From Kocuria sp. (GTDB lineage Bacteria > Actinomycetota > Actinomycetes > Actinomycetales > Micrococcaceae), in assembly GCF_030530945.1 (NCBI RefSeq), contig NZ_JAUMTZ010000015.1:1-45348 (forward strand): a stretch of 45,348 bases of DNA, given 5' to 3'. Shown here piece after piece: positions 7,070 through 13,654 of the stretch; position 1 is the first letter of the stretch; every line of letters begins with the position of its first letter. The position numbers and the translations under genes are program-made. The notes under the pieces were generated by a model, which made no database searches, was not told the DNA's origin, and was given only the letters and a program-made list of their open reading frames with translations.

Positions 7070-9408
7070 TGAGCACAGCCAACGCCAAGACCGCCCACCG
7101 GGCCACGGACGCCAACGGTCAGAGCCTCAACCCGGACGAGCCCAGCGAGGCGCTGCGCGAGGAGTACGCCCAGCTCTCGGACCGTGTCCGCGAGGCGCGC
7201 GCCGCCTACTACGTGCACGACCAGCCCGTCATCTCGGACGCCGAGTACGACGCCCTCTACCGCTCGCTCGAGGAGTTCGAGGCGCTGCACCCCGAGCTCA
7301 AGGCCAACGACTCGCCCACCCAGGAGGTGGGCGGGGAGGTCGGGGCGGCGTTCAGCCCCGTGAGGCACCTGGAGAAGATGTACTCCCTGGAGGACGTCTT
7401 CTCCACGGACGAGCTCGTGGCCTGGCTGGAACGGGCGCAGCGGCAGGTGGCCGAGCTGCCCGGCGCCCCGGAGGTCGCCTGGCTCAGCGAGGTCAAGATC
7501 GACGGCCTGGCCGTGAACCTGCTCTACCGGGACGGTGTGCTCGTGCGGGCGGCCACCCGCGGGGACGGCACCACGGGCGAAGACATCACCCACAACGTGG
7601 CCACCATCCGCAGCATCCCGCAGCGGCTCACGGGCGAGAACCTCCCCGAGGAGGTGGAGGTCCGCGGCGAGGTGTTCATCTCCTCCAAGGACTTCCGGGC
7701 GCTGAACGAGACCATGGTGGAGGAGGGGCGGGCACCCTTCGCCAACCCGCGCAACGCGGCGGCGGGCTCCCTGCGCCAGAAGGACCCGCAGGTCACCGCG
7801 CGCCGCCCGCTGTCCATGTTCGTGCACGGCATCGGACACGCCCGCGGCTTCGAGCTCGCCACGCAGTCGCAGGCCTACGACGTCCTCAAGGGCTGGGGTC
7901 TGCCCGTGAGCCCGTACTCCAAGGTGCTGGGCTCCGTGGCGGAGGTGCTGGAGTTCATCGCGGAGTTCGGGGACAGGCGGCACAGCCTGCTGCACGAGAT
8001 CGACGGCATCGTGGTCAAGGTGGACGACCGCCGCACCCAGTTCCGGCTGGGGTACACCTCCCGCGTGCCCCGCTGGGCGGTGGCGTACAAGTACCCGCCG
8101 GAGGAGGTCAACACCACGCTCGTGGACATCCTGGTGAACGTGGGCCGCACGGGCCGGGTGACCCCGTTCGGCCTCATGGACCCCGTTCGGGTGGCCGGGT
8201 CCACCGTGGAGATGGCCACGCTGCACAACCAGGACGTGGTCAGGGCCAAGGGTGTGCTGATTGGTGACACCGTGGTGCTGCGCAAGGCCGGGGACGTGAT
8301 CCCGGAGATCGTGGGACCCGTGGTCGCGCTGCGGGACGGCACCGAGCGGGAGTTCGTGATGCCCACCGTGTGCCCCTCGTGCGGCACCCCGCTGCGCCCG
8401 GCGAAGGAGGGGGACGTGGACATCCGCTGCCCCAACGCCGAGACCTGCCCGTCGCAGCTCAAGGAGCGTGTGAACCACGCGGCCGGGCGCGGCGCGTTCG
8501 ACATCGAGGCGCTGGGAGAGGAGGCCGCGAAGGCCCTGACGCAGCCGGTGCCGCTGGACGCCCCGGACGGCACCGAGTTCTCCACACCACCGCTGCGCAA
8601 CGAGGCGGGGCTGTTCGACCTCACCCCCGAGGACCTGCGGGACGTGATGGTCTGGCGGGACGCCCGGCGCACCGTCACGGACCGGGAGAGCGGGGAGAAG
8701 GTGCAGCGGGTCACGCCCGAGCTTGTCCCGTACTTCTGGACCAAGCCCACCCGGACGAAGCCCAGCGTGCCGTCCAAGACCACGGAGCAGATGTTCGTGC
8801 AGCTGGAGCAGGCCAAGGACACGGACCTGTGGCGCGTGCTGGTGGCCCTGTCCATCCGCCACGTGGGACCCACGGCCGCCCGCTCCCTGGCCACCTCCCT
8901 GCGCAGCATGGATGCCATCCGCTCGGCGGACCCCGGCACCCTCGCCGGCACGGACGGTGTGGGTCCCGTGATCGCCCAGGCCGTGCAGGAGTTCTTCGCG
9001 GAGCCCTGGCGGTGCAACGTCGTTGAGCGGTGGGCGGCCGCGGGTGTGCGCATGGAGGAGGCCGTGGACGAGTCCACCCCCCGCACCCTGGAGGGCGTCA
9101 CCGTGGTGGTCACCGGTTCACTGGAGGGCTACAGCCGGGACTCCGCCAAGGAGGCCATCCTCCGGCGCGGCGGCAAGGCCTCCGGCTCGGTGTCCCGGAA
9201 GACGCACTTTCTGGTGGCGGGGGAGAACGCCGGGACCAAGCTGGACAAGGCGGAGTCCCTGGGCGTCCCCGTGCTGGACGAGGCGGGGTTCGAGACGCTG
9301 CTGGCCCGGGGCCCCGTGGCCTTCGAGGACCCGGCCGGGCAGGACACGCCCTCGCGGAGCGCGGAGAAGGATGAAGAGAACCAGACCGCGAAGCACACCG
9401 AGGAGTAG
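7069..9408 (+). CDS. ligA: NAD-dependent DNA ligase LigA
   Basis: A 779-residue replicative DNA ligase sealing nicks with NAD as adenylate donor. Seen in order: domain Ia with AYYVHDQPVISDAEYD (residues 46-61), KxDG adenylation motif with Lys143, OB fold with HEIDGIVVKVDD (309-320), a four-Cys zinc finger (Cys435, 438, 454, 460), helix-hairpin-helix repeats, and a C-terminal BRCT domain (TLEGVTVVVTGSLEGYSRD onward). It is about 100 residues longer than E. coli LigA because of an insertion between the zinc finger and the helix-hairpin-helix region (about 490-565) and short tails. The GTG start is chosen because CACAAT (7057-7062) lies 6 nt upstream, implying a leaderless mRNA with no ribosome binding site. 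The following phosphatase gene is probably cotranscribed. Confidence 0.97.
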   Translation: MSTANAKTAHRATDANGQSLNPDEPSEALREEYAQLSDRVREARAAYYVHDQPVISDAEYDALYRSLEEFEALHPELKANDSPTQEVGGEVGAAFSPVRHLEKMYSLEDVFSTDELVAWLERAQRQVAELPGAPEVAWLSEVKIDGLAVNLLYRDGVLVRAATRGDGTTGEDITHNVATIRSIPQRLTGENLPEEVEVRGEVFISSKDFRALNETMVEEGRAPFANPRNAAAGSLRQKDPQVTARRPLSMFVHGIGHARGFELATQSQAYDVLKGWGLPVSPYSKVLGSVAEVLEFIAEFGDRRHSLLHEIDGIVVKVDDRRTQFRLGYTSRVPRWAVAYKYPPEEVNTTLVDILVNVGRTGRVTPFGLMDPVRVAGSTVEMATLHNQDVVRAKGVLIGDTVVLRKAGDVIPEIVGPVVALRDGTEREFVMPTVCPSCGTPLRPAKEGDVDIRCPNAETCPSQLKERVNHAAGRGAFDIEALGEEAAKALTQPVPLDAPDGTEFSTPPLRNEAGLFDLTPEDLRDVMVWRDARRTVTDRESGEKVQRVTPELVPYFWTKPTRTKPSVPSKTTEQMFVQLEQAKDTDLWRVLVALSIRHVGPTAARSLATSLRSMDAIRSADPGTLAGTDGVGPVIAQAVQEFFAEPWRCNVVERWAAAGVRMEEAVDESTPRTLEGVTVVVTGSLEGYSRDSAKEAILRRGGKASGSVSRKTHFLVAGENAGTKLDKAESLGVPVLDEAGFETLLARGPVAFEDPAGQDTPSRSAEKDEENQTAKHTEE

Positions 9409-9415
9409 GAGCACC

Positions 9416-10273
9416 ATGGCGGACGCACTGGAGGGGCTCGGCCCCGGAACCGACGAGCTGGCGGAGCTGCTGGAGGTGGCCCTGGAGGCCGCCGCGGCGG
9501 GAGCCCAGGTGCTGCGCGGGCGGGACGTCTCGGCCCTGCACGCCGTGAACAAGTCCTCGGACGGCGACTGGGTCACGGCCTACGACCTGGCGGCGGAGGA
9601 GGCCGTCTCCGAGGTGCTGGGCAGGCGGCGCCCGTTCGACGCCGTCACGGGGGAGGAGTCCGGCACGCGCGTGCCGGAGCACCGCTCGGGCGTGCGCTGG
9701 TCCGTGGACCCCCTGGACGGGACCACCAACTTCATCCGCGACATCGTGTACTACGCCACCTCCGTCGCGGCGTGCGACGAGCACGGCAACTGGCTCGTGG
9801 GCGTGGTCGACGCACCCGCCCTGGACCGGATCTACTTCGCCGTCGCCGGCCTCGGATCGTGGGTGCGGCGGGACGGCACGGACCGGCGGCTCTCCGGTCC
9901 CGAGCCGGCACGCCGCGGGGCCCTCTACGGAACGGGGTTCTCCTACGACGCCGCGGCGCGCCGGGAGCAGTTCGGCGCCTTCCTGGACACCATGGAGGAC
10001 TTCTCCGACATGCGGCGCCTCGGGGCCGCCTCGCTGGACCTGTGCCTGGTGGCGGAGGGGAGTCTGGACGGCTACTCCGAGCGCGGCCTGCACGAGCACG
10101 ACTGGGCCGCGGGTGCGCTCATCGCCCAGGAGGCGGGAGTCCGCGTGGAGCGCCCGGACCTGCCCCCGCCGCCCGCGCTGGGTGAGCAAGCGCACAGCAC
10201 GTCCGCCACCCTCGAGGCGGAGTACGAGAAGGTCCGTCTGACCAGCGTCATCGGGGCATGGAGCGCCCGCTGA
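9416..10273 (+). CDS. Inositol monophosphatase family protein
   Basis: A 285-residue Mg-dependent phosphatase of the IMPase/SuhB/HisN family. The metal-binding residues are present: Glu80 in GEESGTR, DPLDGTTN (98-105, with Asp98 and Asp101), and HEHDWAAGALIAQEAG near residues 220-235. The family includes myo-inositol-1-phosphatase, histidinol-phosphatase and PAP phosphatase, and the substrate cannot be settled here. Inositol phosphatase would fit actinobacterial phosphatidylinositol or mycothiol metabolism. The ATG lies 7 bp after the ligA stop, and its AGGAG overlaps the end of ligA, so the two are likely cotranscribed. Confidence 0.9.
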   Translation: MADALEGLGPGTDELAELLEVALEAAAAGAQVLRGRDVSALHAVNKSSDGDWVTAYDLAAEEAVSEVLGRRRPFDAVTGEESGTRVPEHRSGVRWSVDPLDGTTNFIRDIVYYATSVAACDEHGNWLVGVVDAPALDRIYFAVAGLGSWVRRDGTDRRLSGPEPARRGALYGTGFSYDAAARREQFGAFLDTMEDFSDMRRLGAASLDLCLVAEGSLDGYSERGLHEHDWAAGALIAQEAGVRVERPDLPPPPALGEQAHSTSATLEAEYEKVRLTSVIGAWSAR

Positions 10274-10279
10274 CGCCTG

Positions 10280-10318
10280 GATATCAACTTGTTATCAGCT
10301 GGCAATCACCCTGTTATC
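10280..10318 (-). promoter_or_regulatory. Four 11-bp-phased GATNNC boxes (array A) upstream of the rpf-like gene
   Basis: Read on the minus strand, GATAAC (10313-10318), GATTGC (10302-10307), GATAAC (10291-10296) and GATATC (10280-10285) begin exactly 11 bp apart. Tandem direct repeats with one-helical-turn spacing are the usual target of OmpR/PhoB-family response regulators. The TAAC core resembles what I recall for actinobacterial MtrA, which controls cell-wall hydrolases including rpf genes. The regulator assignment is inference. Confidence 0.5.
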
Positions 10319-10340
10319 CACTCCCGGGGGGCCGCTCGGG

Positions 10341-10370
10341 TTGACCCGTCCAGCGGGGGTGCCCTAGCGT
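10341..10370 (+). promoter_or_regulatory. Candidate sigma-70 promoter of the rpf-like gene
   Basis: TTGACC (10341-10346) and TAGCGT (10365-10370) are separated by 18 bp, a good match to actinobacterial primary-sigma promoters. It lies downstream of box array A. If used, the transcript has a leader of about 325 nt before the first ATG of the rpf-like gene. A second promoter nearer the gene is possible. Confidence 0.45.
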
Positions 10371-10436
10371 AGCGCGAGTTGAACGGCCCCCAGGGTCGTG
10401 ATACGTACCCGCGCACGGGGTTGTCCCCCGAAGCGG

Positions 10437-10453
10437 GATAACAAAGGCATAAC
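10437..10453 (+). promoter_or_regulatory. Two 11-bp-phased ATAAC boxes (array B)
   Basis: GATAAC (10437-10442) and CATAAC (10448-10453) begin 11 bp apart on the plus strand. They can be read as the 8-bp direct repeat ATAACAAA / ATAACGTT with a 3-bp gap. An imperfect palindrome (10451-10479: AACGTTC, GTGG, CGAAA, CCAC, GAATGTT) starts inside the second box. Confidence 0.45.
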
Positions 10454-10476
10454 GTTCTAGTGGCGAAACCACGAAT

Positions 10477-10493
10477 GTTACGCTACTGTTATC
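10477..10493 (-). promoter_or_regulatory. Two 11-bp-phased TAAC boxes (array C)
   Basis: On the minus strand GATAAC (10488-10493) and CGTAAC (10477-10482) begin 11 bp apart, the same arrangement as arrays A and B. Together eight boxes in three clusters lie within about 215 bp. Confidence 0.45.
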
Positions 10494-10702
10494 AACAACT
10501 TCCTCAGCGGACTTTCCTGAGTGGAAGTTCGCTCCCAGGCCACACGATCCGTGACCTGGATTGTGCTGGATGCTGCCGCAACACCGTACGTCGTCTAGAT
10601 GGCAGCATTCCGTAGTTACTACCCCTAAAACCAAAAGTCACGGGTAGACGACGGCGCGAAGACACCCAGGGATGGGAACGAGCGTAGGTGGCCTCACGGA
10701 GC
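10494..10702 (+). other. Leader region of the rpf-like gene
   Basis: This non-coding stretch is less GC-rich than its surroundings. It has several inverted repeats: CTCAG/CTGAG (about 10503-10521), CCAGG/CCTGG (about 10533-10557) and an 8-bp stem ATGCTGCC (10570-10577) with GGCAGCAT (10601-10608). I looked for the c-di-AMP (ydaO) riboswitch known before some actinobacterial rpf genes and did not find its conserved blocks. The function is unknown; it could be an mRNA leader or a further operator region. Confidence 0.35.
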
Positions 10703-11080
10703 ATGATGAAGACTTCAACCGCAATTCGCCGTGGTGCCGCTGCTGTCGTGATGGGCGGTGTGGCCGTGGGTGCGTTCGCCGTTCCCGCCAACGCCGCTCC
10801 CAGCCTGGACGCCATCAAGCAGTGCGAGTCCGGTGGAAACTACCAGGCGGTCAACGCCTCCTCGGGTGCCTCCGGCGCCTACCAGTTCCTGACCTCCACC
10901 TGGCAGGGCATGGGCTCCATCACTGCCGGCTACGCCACCGCCGCCGACGCTCCCGCCTCCGTGCAGGACGCCGCCGCCGCTGCTCTCATGGCCCGCTCCG
11001 GCGCCAGCCAGTGGGAGTGCTCCAGCATGATCGCCTCCGGCGCCGCCGCGTCCGTGAGCACCCAGTCCTCCTCCGTGTAG
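10703..11080 (+). CDS. Rpf/transglycosylase-like secreted protein, truncated by an amber codon
   Basis: The N-terminal part of a secreted cell-wall enzyme, about 125 residues. A signal peptide is clear (MKTSTAIRRG, hydrophobic stretch, cleavage probably after VPANA). It is followed by a resuscitation-promoting-factor/lysozyme-like domain with likely catalytic Glu42 in QCESGGNY, then SSGASGAYQFL and a conserved Trp/Cys pattern ending in QWECS. Translation stops at TAG 11078-11080 in the Ser-rich linker. The same frame continues immediately with an APVQQ-rich linker and a LysM domain, so the ancestral protein was about 238 residues. The truncated product could still be secreted and catalytic but would lack its peptidoglycan-binding LysM. 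The start is ATG 10703 or 10706 (GGAG at 10698-10701); GTG 10688 is a less likely alternative. Confidence 0.8.
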   Translation: MMKTSTAIRRGAAAVVMGGVAVGAFAVPANAAPSLDAIKQCESGGNYQAVNASSGASGAYQFLTSTWQGMGSITAGYATAADAPASVQDAAAAALMARSGASQWECSSMIASGAAASVSTQSSSV

Positions 11081-11419
11081 GAGGCCGCTCCCGTGCAGCA
11101 GGCCGCCCCGGTCAAGGAGACCGCTCCGGTCCAGCAGGCTGCCCCCGTGCAGCAGGCCGCCCCGGTCGCCCAGGCGCCCGTTGCTGCCGCTCCCGTGGCC
11201 CAGGCTCCCGCCGTGGAGTACACCGCTCCGGCCGCTCCCGTGCAGCAGGTCGCTCCGGCCGCCGGCACCTACACCGTGCAGGCTGGCGACACCCTGGGCA
11301 CCATCGCCAACAAGCTGGGTGTGAACGGTGGCTGGCAGGCCCTGTACGCCGCCAACACCGGTTCCATCGCGGATGCCAACCTGATCTTCCCGGGCCAGGT
11401 CCTGAACATCCCCGCCTGA
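11081..11419 (+). pseudogene. LysM-containing C-terminal remnant of the interrupted rpf-like gene
   Basis: This is in the same frame as the upstream Rpf-like fragment, separated only by the TAG at 11078-11080. It encodes a low-complexity linker of repeated APVQQA units, typical of a wall-spanning spacer. A LysM domain follows: TYTVQAGDTLGTIANKLG, then WQALYAANTG and LIFPGQVLNIPA. It has no signal peptide of its own. A GTG at 11093 could restart translation but would give a cytoplasmic LysM fragment. The best reading is a single gene broken by one nonsense change or a sequencing error. Confidence 0.75.
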
Positions 11420-11484
11420 TCCAGGCACTCGTCGCACGTCGACGAACGGATGGCGCAGCCGAGCTGATCGGCACGCGCCACCGC

Positions 11485-11528
11485 AGAGCCCCGCCCTTCA
11501 CCACCACGGTGAGGGGCGGGGCTCTTTC
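11485..11528 (+). terminator. Intrinsic terminator after the rpf-like gene
   Basis: An 18-bp stem with one mismatch: AGAGCCCCGCCCTTCACC (11485-11502) pairs with 11508-11525 around the loop ACCAC. It is followed by TTTCC. Confidence 0.9.
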
Positions 11529-11611
11529 CGTGTGCGAGGTGCGGCCGCCACCGCCGTGCGCTGGACCGCATCTCTATCGCCCGGTCTGCTGAGCAGTGGC
11601 ACGATGGGCCC

Positions 11612-12736
11612 ATGCACTACGACATCGCGATCATCGGGGCTGGCATCGCGGGCCTGTCTGCAGCATCGGAGCTGGCCCGGTTGCTGGGGACCGGACGGGG
11701 CATCTGCGTTCTGGAGGCCGAGGACGCCGTGGCCCAGCACAGCTCCGCCCGGTCCGCTCAGCAGCTCATCCCCAGCTACGGTCCGGAACCGGTCCTGGAG
11801 CTGACCCGGTGGTCCATTGCCGAGCTCGTCCAGGCGTCCGCGCACCTCTCCTCACCCCTGGTGTGGGCGAGCCCCTTCGTGGTGGCGGGATCCCCCGAGG
11901 ACGTGACGGCGGAGACGGTCCCGGGAATGCGCTCTTTGAGCGGAGCCGAACTGTTCACCCTGTGTCCCGAGCTGCAGGCGGACGCGGGACGCTACCCCGC
12001 CGCCGCGGTGGACGACTCCGCCGTGCGCTCGGACGCCACCGCGCTGCTCACGTGGCACCGCAGCCGGGCCGAGAGCGCGGGGGTCACCGTGCGCACGGGG
12101 TTCCGCGTGGGCACGGCTCACCGGGCCGGTGGCGTGTGGGAGCTGACGACCGCGGTGGGCGCGCGCGGGGCTGAACCCGGCGGCGTCGTGCGAGCGGGCA
12201 CCGTCGTGAACGCGGCCGGCGCGTGGGCAGAGGACGTGGGGTCATTGCTGGGGGCCGCACTGCAGGGCCTGCAGCCGCTGCGACGCACCGCGGCCCTCGT
12301 GCGTCTGGCCGAGGCGATGCCGCCGGAGCACCCCATGGCCATGGACGCCGCGCGGCACTGGTACTACCGGCCGGACCCCGTGGGCGCCATGGTCTCGGTG
12401 GGAGAGTCCGAGCCCAGCGAGGCGTGCGACGCGCGGCCGCACCCGGGCGCCGTGGAGCGCCTGGTCGCCACCGTCGAGGCGCACACGGACCTGCGGATCA
12501 CGGGGGTGGCGAAGGCCTGGACCGGACTGCGGACCAGGCGTGCGTCCGACCTCCCGGTGTGCGGCTGGGACGCTGCCGCCGAGGGTGTGTTCTGGCTCGC
12601 GGGCCAGGGCGGCTACGGCTTCCAGACGAGCGCGGGCATGGCCAGGGCGGCCGCCGAGCAGATCGTGGCTGGGAGTGTGGGGGAGTGGTTGAGCCCGGAG
12701 ACCGTGGCCGCACTGCAGCCGGAGTGCGCCGCGTGA
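11612..12736 (+). CDS. FAD-dependent oxidoreductase (DadA/glycine-oxidase-like)
   Basis: A 374-residue protein with an N-terminal FAD-binding Rossmann motif (IAIIGAGIAGLSAASELA, residues 5-22) and an overall DAO-fold (PF01266) layout. The C-terminal GQGGYGFQTSAGMARAAAEQI resembles the second FAD contact of D-amino-acid dehydrogenases and sarcosine/glycine oxidases. It probably oxidises an amine or a hydroxy acid; the substrate is unknown. The start ATG follows CACGAT (11600-11605) by 6 nt with no Shine-Dalgarno, so it is likely leaderless. Its stop overlaps the GTG of the next gene, a glycosyltransferase, showing coupling, although no pathway link between the two is evident. Confidence 0.82.
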   Translation: MHYDIAIIGAGIAGLSAASELARLLGTGRGICVLEAEDAVAQHSSARSAQQLIPSYGPEPVLELTRWSIAELVQASAHLSSPLVWASPFVVAGSPEDVTAETVPGMRSLSGAELFTLCPELQADAGRYPAAAVDDSAVRSDATALLTWHRSRAESAGVTVRTGFRVGTAHRAGGVWELTTAVGARGAEPGGVVRAGTVVNAAGAWAEDVGSLLGAALQGLQPLRRTAALVRLAEAMPPEHPMAMDAARHWYYRPDPVGAMVSVGESEPSEACDARPHPGAVERLVATVEAHTDLRITGVAKAWTGLRTRRASDLPVCGWDAAAEGVFWLAGQGGYGFQTSAGMARAAAEQIVAGSVGEWLSPETVAALQPECAA

Positions 12737-13608
12737 GCCCCGTGGACCCGGTGCTGGCGGCGCGCAAGCTCAAGCACGCCCTGTTCGTGGCGGACAAGCG
12801 CCGTCGTCGTGCGCAGAAGGACCTGGTGTTCGGGGCCGTGACCGCCCTGGGCCCGGTGCGGTCCCGGTGGAAGCCCTACGAGTTCGACGCCGCCCGGTAC
12901 CGCCGCTCTTTCGTCACCCGGGACGCCCCGGCCGTGGACGGCCCTCGGCAGCTCCCTCGGCGGGTCTTCGTCCTGTGGGTCGGGGACAATCCGCTGACTC
13001 CGCGGCGCCGGGCCAACCTGGAGGTGCTGCGGGAGCGGATCGGGCTGCCGGTGGAGCTGGTTACCCCCGAGAACCTGGAGGCGTGGGTGGTCCCCGGGCA
13101 CCCCCTGCATCCCGCGTACAAGAACCTGTCCCTGGTTCACCGCTCGGACTACCTGCGCGCCTACCTCATGCACCACCACGGGGGAGGGTACAGCGATCTC
13201 AAGGCACCTCTGTGCTCCTGGGAGGGTGCTTTTGCGCGGATGCACGCGGACGAGCAGGCCTGGCTGGCCGGCTACCCCGAGCGGGTGGTGCAGGACGTGA
13301 CCCGGCTGCCCGGCGCGCTCGGCGAGGATCTTGCGTGGCACTACCACCGGCTCGTCGGCATGGGCGCGTACCTGCTGCGCTCCCACACCCCGCTGACCGC
13401 CGAGTGGCTGCGGGAGGTGGAGCGGCGCCTGGACTACTACGCGGACCAGGCCGCCGAGTTCCCGGGGGAGCAACGCGGTGAGGTGGTGGGATACCCCATC
13501 TCGTGGACCCGGCTGCTCGGCGGTGTCCTGCACCCCCTGCAGCTCAAGCACCTGTCCCACGTGCGCCAGGACCCGGACCTACTGCTGGGCTTCGAGGACT
13601 ACCAGTAG
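12733..13608 (+). CDS. Glycosyltransferase of the capsular polysaccharide synthesis type
   Basis: A 291-residue protein. Residues 77-100 (RVFVLWVGDNPLTPRRRANLEVL) and 136-158 (HRSDYLRAYLMHHHGGGYSDLKA) match the nucleotide-sugar-binding core of the Gly_transf_sug/Caps_synth group. In these, the acidic residue after GGGY (here Asp155) takes the place of the DxD metal site. The N-terminal 70 residues are basic and without a signal peptide, so it is probably cytosolic and membrane-associated. The GTG start overlaps the stop codon of the FAD oxidoreductase gene by 3 bp. The acceptor and sugar are unknown; no other polysaccharide genes are adjacent. Confidence 0.75.
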   Translation: MSPVDPVLAARKLKHALFVADKRRRRAQKDLVFGAVTALGPVRSRWKPYEFDAARYRRSFVTRDAPAVDGPRQLPRRVFVLWVGDNPLTPRRRANLEVLRERIGLPVELVTPENLEAWVVPGHPLHPAYKNLSLVHRSDYLRAYLMHHHGGGYSDLKAPLCSWEGAFARMHADEQAWLAGYPERVVQDVTRLPGALGEDLAWHYHRLVGMGAYLLRSHTPLTAEWLREVERRLDYYADQAAEFPGEQRGEVVGYPISWTRLLGGVLHPLQLKHLSHVRQDPDLLLGFEDYQ

Positions 13609-13654
13609 GTCCCCGGGCTGGGCCCAGCCACGAGCTCCGGCCCGGTGCCCGCGC

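Noticed and set aside
10281..10500. DnaA-box-like 9-mers (TTATCCACT at 10314, TTATCAACA at 10489)
   Set aside because: Neither is a perfect box, there is no dnaA/dnaN or gyrase context, and both are explained by the phased GATAAC array.
10371..10702. c-di-AMP (ydaO) riboswitch before the rpf-like gene
   Set aside because: The conserved blocks expected for this class are not found in the leader.
13616..13629. Palindrome GGCTGGGCCCAGCC between convergent genes as a terminator
   Set aside because: It has no loop and no T-run; too weak to call.
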